The notes under the pieces: generated by a model
What the model was told of the DNA's origin: nothing
The model's input: only the letters and a program-made list of their open reading frames with translations
Databases searched by the model: none
Assembly: GCF_051622035.1 (NCBI RefSeq)
Contig: NC_135355.1
Coordinates: 29,792,986-29,856,985, forward strand
Source of the DNA: Arctopsyche grandis
Lineage: Eukaryota; Arthropoda; Insecta; Trichoptera; Hydropsychidae
Direction of reading: 5' to 3'
DNA: 64,000 nucleotides
Made by a program: the position numbers and the translations under genes
Part shown: one piece after another, positions 1 to 9,066 of the stretch
Position numbering within the stretch: position 1 is the first letter of the stretch
Layout: every line of letters starts with the position of its first letter

Positions 1-196
1 GCAAAAAATGTCATATCAAAAAATTGTTTTCATAGCAAAAATTGTCTTTGTGACCATCGCAATGTGACTAATAATCCAAGTACCGTCATGTAACCGAGAA
101 TCCGTCATAAACAATGGTCGTAAAATAAGGCATTACGATTACTGTCAAATAATTGTTGACAGATAACAGCGAGTGGGTTTAGCAGCGGTTGTGTTT

Positions 197-1846
197 ATGA
201 GTCAAAATTTCGACATGTTAAATCGACATGTATGCAGAGTGTGCTTACGAGTGGGCACATCTGGTGTGTCTCTGGATGAGGGTCGTCGTAAAAGCATGTT
301 TGCCGTTATTAGCAATTGCCCGGAGATGAAACGAACCACACGGAAAACTCCCAAAGTCGACCACTTACCTTCATGGATATGTTCCCAATGCGATCGTCGA
401 CTTCCTTCAGCTGCTACTTTCGTTGCACTATGCCGCCGCTCCGAACAGAAATTACTACGTGCACAGCGATTACAGATTCCATTTGATACATTGTACCAAA
501 AATACAATAAGACGAAAGCACCCGATAGAGTAAATTTGGTTAAAGAGGAACCTTCTCCTGCTCCATCATCAGTCGACAGTGATCATTGGGACAACGACGA
601 CTACGAAATTGTTTGCCAAAAAGTTCCACTCCCGATAAAAATCAAAATAGAGAACAATGTCAAAATTGTAAAAGAAGAAAACGAAATCAAAACGGAAACA
701 AAAGTCAAAAAGGAAAGCAAAATAAAAAAGGCAATCCGGGCTAATACAAAAGAGGAAAATGACGATGACTATACACCAAAACCTTCGAAAAACATAATTA
801 AATATAAAAGTGGTAAAATAGGCAGACCTTCTAAGTGTTATAAATGTAAACTTTGTGGAGAAATACTAAGAGGTATTTTTACTTTTAAAGCGCATCTAAA
901 CGTCCACTGTAAAGAACGTGCTTATAAATGCCCTCACTGTAATGCTGCATACATGAGTAGCGGAATTCTCAAAAACCACATTGATCGGGTACATATAAAT
1001 CCTAAACCTAAACCTAAGTATAACAAAAATTTTGTTTGCCATCAGTGTGGGAAAACAAGCGTCTCTAACTCTGCTCTTAAAAAGCACTTGGAAACTCACG
1101 ATGTAGATTTGAAGGTGCCGTGTGATATTTGCAAACACATCTATAAATCCCAAGGCCGCCTAAAATACCATCAGCGAACTATGCATTCAGATAAGAGACC
1201 CGACCGTAAGCACCAGTGCGATAAATGCGATTTACGGTTTGATTCTCGGGGAAGACTGCAGCGACACATGACGGTTCATGTCGATGTGCGCACATTCAAA
1301 TGCGAAATTTGCGGAAAAATGTTAAAATCAACCGTCACTCTAAGGCAACACAAAGATAATGTACACAACCAGGTTAAACCTCATATATGCGATATATGCG
1401 GCGCAGCTTTAGTAACAAAAGACAATTTGAAACAACACTTCCGAGCCATACATTCGAACAAACCGGGCATGTGCAGGATATGCAACAAAGATGTTCCAAA
1501 TCTGAGATTACACAAAAAGTCGCACAGTAGTGAGATGATTTTCCGGTGCCACTTGTGTCCAAGACGATACGGTCTCAAGCGCAGTCTCACTGCTCATATG
1601 AAGACCCACACATTGTTGGAGTCAGCTAAATTTGTATGCGATATCAATAACTGTGATAAGAGATTTACCACCCAAAGTTTGCTAGACATTCACGTTTCAC
1701 AGTATCACAGTGAACACACGCCATACATTTGCCAGTACTGTTCAAAAGGATTCTATACATTACCTGAAATGTCCAAACATGTTAAAAATGCTCACTTTAG
1801 GCAGTATGAAGATTTTGCCGATAATGATTTGCTAATTAATTCTTGA
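197..1846 (+). CDS. ZAD-C2H2 zinc-finger protein (paralog 1)
   Basis: This is a probable sequence-specific nuclear DNA-binding protein of 549 residues in one uninterrupted exon. The N-terminal ZAD (about residues 13-89) shows both zinc-binding pairs, C13/C16 and C62/C65, with the SWIC-SQC motif; ZADs usually mediate dimerisation. A linker (about 90-205) is rich in K and E and holds VKEEP- and VKEEN-type sites that could accept SUMO (inference). Eleven C2H2 fingers follow; finger 8 is short (C-x2-C-x9-H-x3-H) and finger 10 has a C-x4-C spacing. The first in-frame ATG is 197. The in-frame ATG at 215 has a purine at -3 and would give exactly the same ten-residue N-terminus length as the paralog at 6456, so it may be the true start. 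The target site and biological role are not deducible. Its paralog lies 4.6 kb downstream on the same strand. Confidence 0.9.
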   Translation: MSQNFDMLNRHVCRVCLRVGTSGVSLDEGRRKSMFAVISNCPEMKRTTRKTPKVDHLPSWICSQCDRRLPSAATFVALCRRSEQKLLRAQRLQIPFDTLYQKYNKTKAPDRVNLVKEEPSPAPSSVDSDHWDNDDYEIVCQKVPLPIKIKIENNVKIVKEENEIKTETKVKKESKIKKAIRANTKEENDDDYTPKPSKNIIKYKSGKIGRPSKCYKCKLCGEILRGIFTFKAHLNVHCKERAYKCPHCNAAYMSSGILKNHIDRVHINPKPKPKYNKNFVCHQCGKTSVSNSALKKHLETHDVDLKVPCDICKHIYKSQGRLKYHQRTMHSDKRPDRKHQCDKCDLRFDSRGRLQRHMTVHVDVRTFKCEICGKMLKSTVTLRQHKDNVHNQVKPHICDICGAALVTKDNLKQHFRAIHSNKPGMCRICNKDVPNLRLHKKSHSSEMIFRCHLCPRRYGLKRSLTAHMKTHTLLESAKFVCDINNCDKRFTTQSLLDIHVSQYHSEHTPYICQYCSKGFYTLPEMSKHVKNAHFRQYEDFADNDLLINS

Positions 1847-2734
1847 GAGTTATATTAAGTTTATTCTTTATGTGTATATATTATGTTTTAAAAAATCTCG
1901 TTTATATATCAGTAGAATAAAGTGATAAATGACTTTTTTCGACATTGAATAGTTAAACCTAATATATTCTACATATTTGTGCTAAATTCTTTATGTACAT
2001 ACATATATTTATTGTAACATGTAATTTTTTTTTGTTTAATGTTAATAAAATAAAGCTGTAAAAATACATTGGCAATGTATACAATTTACTGTGTGCTTGA
2101 ACAAACTAAAAATGATAACTATTGGCAAACAAGAATTTTAAACTTCTAAAACGCACTATTTCCCAAATCTATAACAAAGATAAGGTACATATGAATGGCA
2201 GTCTGTACATATGGACTGCATGAATACCCAGTATATGTATAAGCATCCGGTCTTTGTTAACTTTCGATTGCCGGTGGGGTTAAGGAGCTACTATAGCCTT
2301 AAGTATTTAATACATATTACAGGTATTGAAAAATACTAGATCATATGTCCTAAAGGGAAATAGATTGCAAGTTTTTTTTTTTTTTTTGTTCATTTTAAAC
2401 ACATTACAAATATATAAATCCGCCAAACTATAACAAATAGTTTGTTGGCGGAGAGAGCTCTCTTAAATATAAGTATTATATCTATGTACATACAATATAT
2501 CTAAACAATTCAGTGTCATCGATGACTGTGGAGATAGATCTGTTTGATAGGTAACTTTGAAACCAGTGGTCAACCGGCTCTTTAATTCCACACTCATCCA
2601 TCGCATATATAATTACCATATTAGCTAATTAGCGTTGGTTAAGTAGGATAATTCAATATCAATCAGAATTAATCACTAATAAAACTTCAAAATTTTGCAA
2701 TTTTTTACTAAAACCGTGAAGAAATTTATAATAT
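1847..2734. other. Intergenic AT-rich DNA
   Basis: This stretch holds the 3' UTR of paralog 1 and then gene-free AT-rich sequence. It contains a T16 run at 2372-2387, an imperfect inverted repeat (CCGCCAAACTA against TAGTTTGTTGGCGG, about 2420-2451) and, just after it, a perfect 12-base palindrome (AGAGAGCTCTCT). No convincing coding sequence or RNA gene was seen. Confidence 0.5.
1916..1921 (+). promoter_or_regulatory. Polyadenylation signal of paralog 1
   Basis: A canonical AATAAA lies 70 bases after the stop codon of the first zinc-finger gene, in AT-rich sequence. Further AATAAA copies follow near 2044-2052 and could serve as distal signals. Assignment is by motif and position only. Confidence 0.5.
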
Positions 2735-3236
2735 TGTAGCGTACGCCACCGGTTAAGTGCAAACGAGATTATCAGTCGGCTTAAATATTTTCGAGGGTTA
2801 CAATGGAGACCCTCGGATTAGGCTGAGTAGCATCTCCGCTATTTCCCAGAATCCGGACGAGCGTGAGACCCTGCGACCGTTTGACATAATTGGTTTCGAA
2901 GATCATCTCCAGGTTTAAGTGTATTCGGCTAACAATGGAGACTCCCGAATGGACTAAGTGGTCGGCATGGCTTCCCGTTAGAGTTCTCAGAACTGACAGC
3001 GCGAAAGAGTGGGACTGCATGGTTTGGACCGCGGGACTGCATATCCGTGTACGTGCCTTAACAATGGAGAAGTAAATGGACGTCGAAGATGCAGTGAGCG
3101 ACCAGCAGGAACTTGGGCCATATGAAGGCATTCTGGAAGGAGCACTGCCAGTGCGTGGATCTCCTTAATCACCCAATAAATGCTGTGAAGCGACTTTGGC
3201 CTTTTATTTAGATACTCCACCCACCCCTACGCAACA
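2735..3236. mobile_element. Probable solo LTR (502 bp)
   Basis: The segment starts TGTAGCGTA and ends TACGCAACA, giving the TG...CA ends of an LTR and imperfect 9-bp inverted termini (8 of 9 match). It is flanked by ATAT on both sides (2731-2734 and 3237-3240), a 4-bp target duplication as made by many Ty3/gypsy integrases. It has an AATAAA at 3175-3180 and no coding capacity. Three copies of ACAATGGAGA (2800, 2932, 3061) mark degenerate internal repeats of about 130 bp. The base composition is richer in GC than the flanks. A solo LTR left by LTR-LTR recombination is the simplest reading. The AT-rich 4-bp duplication could arise by chance, so the family stays unassigned. Confidence 0.55.
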
Positions 3237-3630
3237 ATATTTAAAAATGCTATTCCTTTAATTTTAGCAATAGGTTAAGTGACCAGATGTTCGGAATTGT
3301 ATGGGACTGTGGCGGCTCGCTTATACGACATGGTCGAGTTTGGTTGCCTTCCTGCGAGTGGGAACCAACTCGGCTGGGTTCGGAGAGCTACTACTCACTC
3401 TGTCTTCAGCTGTCATATAATAAACACGTGCATTAACATGCCAGTCGTCTCATTCGTTCATCCTCCATACTGGTGACCCCCGACATCGAGCCACGCAGCC
3501 TCGATCAATTTCAACATGCCGCTCATCCCTGCCTCGCCGAGCCAGGCGGGGAAGCTACCCGCCGCGCCCCCATCGCCATCAACACAACACGCGTCGCGGC
3601 CCGCGGGTGACAATAAACGAGCAGACACGG

Positions 3631-3656
3631 CTACCTACCTACCTACCTACCTACCT
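3631..3656 (+). repeat. (CTAC)n microsatellite
   Basis: Six and a half uninterrupted copies of CTAC lie in the leader region of the gypsy remnant. Confidence 0.9.
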
Positions 3657-3805
3657 GGAGTCTAGCCACAACGCCGACGACAGGTGCTTTAAAAAATGGG
3701 GGAGCGAATGAGACGACGATCTTGACAGCTGGATGTGGAGTCATGCGCGATCCACTACACATAGAACGGTCATCCAGCACCACAAGACATACACCACCTC
3801 AGCAC

Positions 3806-3823
3806 CATCATCATCATCATCAT
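3806..3823 (+). repeat. (CAT)6 microsatellite
   Basis: Six perfect CAT triplets. They encode a short histidine run in one frame of the decayed element, but no intact gene uses that frame. Confidence 0.85.
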
Positions 3824-3873
3824 CAAGGCCCCGTCCGTCCCCACGAGCGTCGTCACGCCGAGACGGGCGGTAG

Positions 3874-4203
3874 CGCTACAACACCTCCACGAGCCACAAC
3901 GACTCACAGTCCAGCTCGGAGTATCATCAACCGCATCGATTACAGCCTCCATACGATGGTCCATACAGGGTGTTGAAGAGGGGACCGAAGTTCTTCACAC
4001 TGAGAATTAAGGATTCCAATGTCACCGTATCGGTAGACCGCATAAAGCCGGCATACATGGAAAGCAGCGGAGAGCCCCCAGAGAGAGCAGAGAGAGCCCC
4101 CCAAGAAAATGCAGAACCACAGCAAGAAACTGGCCGACAAGCAACCACACGGAATGGCAGGAGAGTCCGGTGGCCAGCCCATCTGGACAGCTACATCCCG
4201 TAG
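3874..4203 (+). pseudogene. C-terminal fragment of Ty3/gypsy Pol (integrase tail)
   Basis: This is the last 109 codons of a gypsy-type pol frame, ending at TAG 4201-4203. It keeps the recognisable C-terminal integrase block, with YDGPYRVLKRGPKFF near residue 27, a VSVDRIKPAYM block about 25 residues later, and the GRRVRWP motif before the stop. These are typical of insect Ty3/gypsy polyproteins. The frame is closed upstream by TAG 3871-3873. No RT, RNase H or integrase core is present, so nothing functional can be made. No chromodomain was recognised. Confidence 0.75.
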
Positions 4204-4230
4204 TTGTCGCGACGGCTACGCAATGTCGCT

Positions 4231-4240
4231 GGGGAGGGAG
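4231..4240 (+). other. Polypurine tract before a 3' LTR
   Basis: GGGGAGGGAG lies 27 bases after the pol stop and directly before TGATGTGG. This is the expected place and composition for the plus-strand primer of an LTR retrotransposon. Confidence 0.55.
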
Positions 4241-4326
4241 TGATGTGGCGACCCCATAGAAGAGGGTGGCAACACCGGTCGCCATGGTTACGGCAGTGGA
4301 GCTGTCACTCGAGCATTCGGCCCTAA

Positions 4327-4574
4327 GGGCGCGATCACACAGCGAGGGAGCGGTATGCTATACGCGGGATATTTTTTTTAGATAGTTTTAAACACACACA
4401 AATTGTAGGGTCATACCCGGTACGATACGCCGGATCTTACGGGATCGTGCGGGATCGGAGCGGTCTCGTTGAAATTCTATAGAATTGTTTATACTAACTT
4501 GACGGTGATATATACCAATTCGTCGACGCTCGGACGACGCTTGACAGTGATCGATAACGGTGTATCCCATATTT
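4327..4574 (+). repeat. Left terminal inverted repeat of Harbinger element
   Basis: This 248-bp arm matches the reverse complement of 5352-5599 with three substitutions, all clustered at about 4515-4530. Its inner end carries the last codons of the MADF-like fragment. Confidence 0.9.
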
Positions 4575-4689
4575 TTTTTGACATCTCCTCCCAAGCTTCA
4601 TTGCGAATGTTTTGGTCCTTATATTTTACGGATCTGACGTCATAGACACATTCGTACTGTCGCACAACTTCTATTAATTTTTCTGACAT
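4570..4689 (-). pseudogene. MADF-domain fragment of a Harbinger accessory gene
   Basis: Reading on the minus strand from ATG 4687-4689, about 40 residues match the N-terminal half of a MADF (Myb/SANT-like in Adf-1) domain: LIEVVRQYECVYDV, then YKDQNIRNEAWEEM. Full MADF domains run about 80-90 residues; here the frame runs straight into the terminal inverted repeat and the second half is missing. In PIF/Harbinger elements such a protein partners the transposase and helps DNA recognition. This copy should not be functional, though the first two helices remain in frame. Confidence 0.7.
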
Positions 4690-5351
4690 TATGAACTGCG
4701 ATGTACCGATATTATGAACTGCGATGACCGAGCTCAAAAGACGAACTGTTTGCAGTCACCACTTTCTTGAGTATAAAAAGTATAAATAAAAAATACTTTG
4801 TTCTTGATATAAAATAAAGTAAAAATGGGCTCTCTTTAAACGAACATGTTATTGTATCGACATGTACATACATTCATACGGAAATGCATTCAGTATCAAT
4901 TAGTTACAGTCCATATTGAGTGCACTATAGCCCTTTACGTAAAAACATCTTTGTTCGTTTATCTGTTGATGGTATTAGGGATTTAAGTACGTATTTAGTT
5001 TTTGTACCAAAAAACTTGAGTCCATTGTCTAGTCATTTCTGTTTATTTAGTAACAATTGGTTCCGGTAAACAATTAGTGTACTACATAAAACCCTTTATG
5101 CTGAATACATCTTTGTCCGTGATCGCAGAGTTTGTTTATGAAAGTATCGAATGAGTATTTAATTCTTAAACCTACCCGGAAACATTAGTCAATTGTTGTT
5201 ATAAACCGGACACTTGTTTGTCTATTTTTGTTAATTGTTTACTAATTAAGTTTAAAACTGAATTATTAAACAATAAAAGCTTGAAATCCTTAATGTAATT
5301 TGTATTTTCTATAATCTTATTATTCCGACAAGTTCTGCTATATTTTTTTGC

Positions 5352-5599
5352 AAATATGGGATACACCGTTATCGATCACTGTCAAGCGTCGTCCGAGGGT
5401 CGACGAATTACTATATATCACCGTCAAGTTAGTATAAACAATTCTATAGAATTTCAACGAGACCGCTCCGATCCCGCACGATCCCGTAAGATCCGGCGTA
5501 TCGTACCGGGTATGACCCTACAATTTGTGTGTGTTTAAAACTATCTAAAAAAAATATCCCGCGTATAGCATACCGCTCCCTCGCTGTGTGATCGCGCCC
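5352..5599 (-). repeat. Right terminal inverted repeat of Harbinger element
   Basis: This is the reverse complement partner of 4327-4574. Small ORFs inside either arm are shadows of this repeat and are not separate genes. Confidence 0.9.
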
Positions 5600-5602
5600 T
5601 AA

Positions 5603-6455
5603 CTCGTGGGGGAGGAACTACCCTGTTCCCCCGAGACCCACAGGACTGTTCCAAATTTGTCTTTCAACTGTTAAAAAGTATCGTTTTAACATGTTCCTCT
5701 TAATATGCCCTGTGTTTTTTCCACGTGCGTTCTTTATCTCACAGTAAAGTAGGGATTTAGTGTACTTTAATGCATGGTTTTAAGTTGGCAGCACTAAGTT
5801 ACTATCCCACGCGCACTTTATTATTTTGATGTTATGTTGAATTTTCGGAAAACGGATTATTGCGCAAATTGCGACCGCGCGCACGACAATTGTTGCCACA
5901 AAAATCGCGAATACGGAGTATCTGGCACTTGAATTCTCGTTAGTACAATATTTCGATTGATGGAGATTTAAGGTGTAAGATGTTCCATGATCGAGATTTT
6001 AGTAACGTGCGTGAGATCGCTTTTTGCGGAATAATCACCGAACCTAATTTTCCTGTCAATTACTTTAAAAACATGTATGAAGACGACGAAGTTCGACGAC
6101 GATAACACCTTCAGATTTAGTATTAACTCCAGATGAAGTATTTTACGGTGAAGTGGAGACAAAGTAAATTGAAGTGGGATTTGTTTGTGTTGCATTTCGG
6201 TTTTCTTTAGACACGCTTTGCAACGAAAAATATCTTGTCACTTTACAATAAGCAAACTCTTAATCTCGTTTCATATTGTTCGAAATTATTTTTTGTTAAG
6301 AAACTAACCTATTTTAATTGCATATTTTTTTCTCTTTACCTCTTCTTATTTGAGATCAACGATGATGGCCGTAACGTAAGACGTTAGGACAATTGTCAAA
6401 GTGACAGCTGCGCTCGTTATTGGTAAAAGGGCGGCGTGACGCTTGACGTGAAGAG
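5603..6455. promoter_or_regulatory. Upstream region of paralog 2
   Basis: This is gene-free DNA between the Harbinger element and the second zinc-finger gene. It begins with a GC-rich imperfect inverted repeat (GGGGGAGGAAC against GTTCCCCC, about 5609-5633), which may be leftover LTR. It then becomes AT-rich. The last 80 bases before ATG 6456 are more GC-rich and presumably include the promoter and 5' UTR. No TATA box or initiator could be assigned with confidence. Confidence 0.35.
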
Positions 6456-8003
6456 ATGAATCAAGACCGCGTGTGCAGAGTGTGTTTGCGCGTAGGAGTA
6501 CCCGGCGTTGCTCTGGATGAAGCTCGACGTAAACGCATGTTGAACATTATTCTCAGTCGGCCTGAACGCAATCGAGTCACGCGCAATGCACCTAACTTCA
6601 TCAACTTCCCTTCTTGGATATGCTCCGAATGCGATCATAGACTTCCTTCAGCAGCCGCATTCATTGCACTTTGTCGTCGTTCTGAACGTAGATTGCTCTG
6701 TGCGCAACGCTTGCAAATTCCATTTGATACGCTACACAGACAATACAAGAACAAACACAACAATGCAATACAATCAATAAAAAGAGAAACCTCGCCTTTT
6801 CCAGTCCCATCTCCAAGTGAGACAGATCATTGGGATAATGATTCTGGAATGGTTTACTTGGGAGTTCCATTGCCGATTGAAGTCAAAAGAGAAGATGATA
6901 TCAAAGAAAAAATCATAGTAAAAAAAGAACTCAAAAAGGAAGAAGATAGTGAATATACTTCTATCTCCTCCAAAAATACAAATAAGGACAAAAATAGTAA
7001 AAGTAGATTTACTAAAATAGCTGACTGTAAAATTTGTGGGAAAACATTATTTGGAACGGTAGCTTTCAAAATGCATAAAAGAGTTCATCGTGGCGAACGT
7101 GTATACAAATGTTCTCACTGTGACGTTGCATTCATGAAAAATTCCGCTCTCACTGCTCATATTGAACGAATCCATATCAATCCACCGCCGCAAAAATCTT
7201 ATGTATGTCACCTGTGCGGCAAGATAGTCAAGAGTTCCGCTTATTTAAAAATTCATCTCAACGGACACAACACCGAGATGCGGCACGAGTGTGAAATTTG
7301 CAAACGCCGTTTTAGACTTCGGTCCTCTTATTGCTCTCACAAATGGACACATGTAACCGAACGAACTTTTCTATGTAGCAAATGTGAAATGCGGTTTAAA
7401 ACCAAGAGAGCCCTCAAGCGACATATGACTGTTCATGTTGAGGTGTGTGCTTTCAAATGCAATATTTGCAGCAAAATGTTGAAGTCCAGTTATACGCTGA
7501 GACAACACAAATTAAATGTACACAAGAATGAGGGGCCTCACGATTGCGATGTTTGCAGCGCGTCTTTAGCTACAAAAGATAATCTGAAACAACACTTCCG
7601 TGCCATACACTCAAATGCACCTGGAAAATGTAAGATATGCAACAAGGACGTTACCAATCTGAGAGAGCACAAGAAATCGCATGCGAGTGAGATGATTTTC
7701 TCCTGCCACTTATGTTCAAAGCGATTCAGTCACAAACGGAGTCTTACCGCTCATGTAAAAAAGCATGGTTCTTCCGATTCGAGTAAATTCGTGTGCCATG
7801 TTGATGACTGTATAAAAGAGTTTAGCGTCCAATCCCTGTTGGATTGTCATGTTACTCAGCATCACAACAACTATACTCCATATGTTTGCCAATATTGTTC
7901 AACTGGATTCTATACATTGCATGATATGTCAAAGCACATAAAAAATGCCCACTTTAAGAAATTCGAAAATATTGCTGAATGTGAACAGGAAATGAATACC
8001 TAA
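6456..8003 (+). CDS. ZAD-C2H2 zinc-finger protein (paralog 2)
   Basis: This intronless 515-residue paralog of the gene at 197 has the same domain order. The ZAD zinc ligands are C7/C10 and C56/C59, with SWIC-SEC. A shorter charged linker follows (about residues 95-190), then eleven C2H2 fingers that pair one-to-one with paralog 1, including the short finger 8 and the C-x4-C finger 10. Fingers 6, 7, 8 and 11 look most alike, whereas fingers 3-5 differ more, as expected if DNA specificity changed after duplication (inference). ATG 6456 has a G at -3 and places the ZAD at the usual distance. A hAT MITE is inserted at the stop codon, so the present 3' UTR must come largely from transposon sequence. 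The role is probably nuclear transcriptional regulation; the targets are unknown. Confidence 0.92.
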   Translation: MNQDRVCRVCLRVGVPGVALDEARRKRMLNIILSRPERNRVTRNAPNFINFPSWICSECDHRLPSAAAFIALCRRSERRLLCAQRLQIPFDTLHRQYKNKHNNAIQSIKRETSPFPVPSPSETDHWDNDSGMVYLGVPLPIEVKREDDIKEKIIVKKELKKEEDSEYTSISSKNTNKDKNSKSRFTKIADCKICGKTLFGTVAFKMHKRVHRGERVYKCSHCDVAFMKNSALTAHIERIHINPPPQKSYVCHLCGKIVKSSAYLKIHLNGHNTEMRHECEICKRRFRLRSSYCSHKWTHVTERTFLCSKCEMRFKTKRALKRHMTVHVEVCAFKCNICSKMLKSSYTLRQHKLNVHKNEGPHDCDVCSASLATKDNLKQHFRAIHSNAPGKCKICNKDVTNLREHKKSHASEMIFSCHLCSKRFSHKRSLTAHVKKHGSSDSSKFVCHVDDCIKEFSVQSLLDCHVTQHHNNYTPYVCQYCSTGFYTLHDMSKHIKNAHFKKFENIAECEQEMNT

Positions 8004-8010
8004 AAGTGTA
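8003..8010. other. Left 8-bp target duplication of hAT MITE, overlapping the stop codon
   Basis: AAAGTGTA here is repeated exactly at 9067-9074. Its first base is the last A of the TAA stop (8001-8003) of paralog 2. Confidence 0.9.
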
Positions 8011-9066
8011 TAGAGGTTGTGATTTCTCGACTTTTTTTGATTCTCAAGATTCGAGAATCTCCTTTTCTCGGAATATTAGAATCTCGAGATTTGAGAATCT
8101 TATTTTCTCGAAATATTTGAATCTCGAGAATTCGAGATTTTCTTTTTTAGTTTCTCGAGATTCTCGAGAATTCTCGAGAAAGTATATTTTTTTTTAATAT
8201 AGTGAATTGATTTTTTTAGCATATAAACTTGACAACATACAATAATCAAAAGGACACAAACACTACATACATATGTATATTATATCAGGGGTTTACAACT
8301 TTATTAAAGACATGACGAAAGAAAGATATAGAGAGATATAATAGAACATTGAAAAGAAAAAAAAGTAAAATTATATAAAAATAATATTATAAAAGAAGGC
8401 ATGAAAAGAAAATAAAAATATACAAAAGTAATTTAAAATAGTAAAAATAACAATATGTAAAAAAGAATTTTATAAAATTCCCAGTGTTGCTACCCGGCTT
8501 TGCCCGTGTTTTTGTGACCGGACAAATAATAAAAATACTGACCATCTATGCATATTAAAATACTGACTATAAATTGATTAATATCTAAGGAACAAATACT
8601 CGAATAAATAAATAATAAATCAAAAATCTTTGTTTTATGTGTGTTAAGTGGGGTCATATTGTCAGTGAAAATATATTTTCACTAGCGTTTTAGTGATATC
8701 ATAACCGAATAATTTCGCACTAGTGACTAGTACCTGCATGCACATACATACGTATGTATATGTAACTTAAAAATGGTGCGATTTCGTTGTAACAGGTGTA
8801 TATGTACTTACATATATGATGACCGAATAATAACTTACCGGACAAATAATAAAAATACTGACCATCTATACATATTACAATACTTCACAAAATTATTTAC
8901 GAGTTAACAAGTATACAAATCAGTCAGTTTATTGAGCAAAAACATGTAGTGATAAATTAAGAATATTCTCGATATTTTCGAGATTCTAATAAACGATTTC
9001 TTGAGATATTCTCGAGAAACGAGAATCAAAATTTCTCGAGACGAGATTTCTCGATCACAACCTCTA
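8011..9066. mobile_element. hAT-type MITE (1056 bp)
   Basis: The element has ends TAGAGGTTGTGAT and its reverse complement, flanked by exact 8-bp target duplications (AAAGTGTA), the hAT signature. Both subterminal zones (about 8023-8188 and 8960-9055) are packed with TCTCGAGA/GAATCTCGAG motifs in both orientations. These would be candidate transposase-binding repeats and could fold into hairpins. The interior is AT-rich and has no transposase. A segment starting CCGGACAAATAATAAAAATA occurs twice, at 8518 and 8838. AATAAA motifs at 8411 and 8603 could supply the polyadenylation signal of the upstream gene. A hairpin-like GCTACCCGGCTTTGCCCG at about 8489-8506 resembles tails of some arthropod non-LTR/SINE elements; I treat that as tentative. 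Confidence 0.85.

Larger units (their letters stand above)
3241..4326 (+). mobile_element. Ty3/gypsy-type LTR retrotransposon remnant, internally deleted
   Basis: Three parts of an LTR element remain. First, about 3275-3471, is an LTR-like end with AATAAA-type sequence just before TGGTGACCCCCGAC, which looks like a primer-binding site (tRNA-matching TGG start). Second is a GC-rich leader with simple repeats. Third is the end of pol (3874-4203), followed by a polypurine tract (4231-4240) and the start of a 3' LTR-like segment (TGATGTGGCGACC). Most of gag and pol is absent, so this copy is dead. The Harbinger element at 4327 interrupts the 3' LTR-like segment, so it arrived later. The exact left boundary is not resolved. 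Confidence 0.6.
4327..5599. mobile_element. Non-autonomous PIF/Harbinger element (1273 bp)
   Basis: The element begins GGGCGCGATCACACAGCG and ends with its reverse complement. It is flanked by TAA on both sides (4324-4326 and 5600-5602), matching the 3-bp TWA target duplication of PIF/Harbinger. The two terminal inverted repeats are each 248 bp (4327-4574 and 5352-5599) and differ at only three positions. The interior (4690-5351) is AT-rich and lacks a DDE transposase. It holds a piece of a MADF/Myb-like gene, the accessory DNA-binding gene typical of this superfamily, so the element looks like a deletion derivative mobilised in trans. High TIR identity suggests a fairly recent origin or insertion. 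It sits within the gypsy remnant. Confidence 0.85.

Noticed and set aside
173..196. Longer N-terminus for paralog 1 starting at GTG 173
   Set aside because: GTG is not a likely insect start codon, and ATG 197 and ATG 215 both precede the ZAD. The extension has no match in the paralog.
2420..2470. Possible structured RNA or terminator at an inverted repeat
   Set aside because: The repeat is imperfect, isolated and AT-flanked, with no conserved RNA motif recognised; it is kept only as a note on the intergenic region.
2781..3220. Overlapping small ORFs on both strands inside the solo LTR
   Set aside because: They have no domain, conflict with one another and lie wholly within the LTR, which is expected to be non-coding.
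3722..3976. His-rich ORF containing a polyhistidine run
   Set aside because: It comes from a (CAT)n microsatellite in the wrong frame relative to the pol fragment, and it is low in complexity.
4388..5538. Two similar small ORFs at 4388-4594 (-) and 5356-5538 (+)
   Set aside because: They are the same sequence read from the two terminal inverted repeats of the Harbinger element and have no protein-family match.
8006..8197. Small ORF rich in S, R, F after paralog 2
   Set aside because: It is a translation of the CTCGAGA subterminal repeats of the hAT MITE, not a gene.
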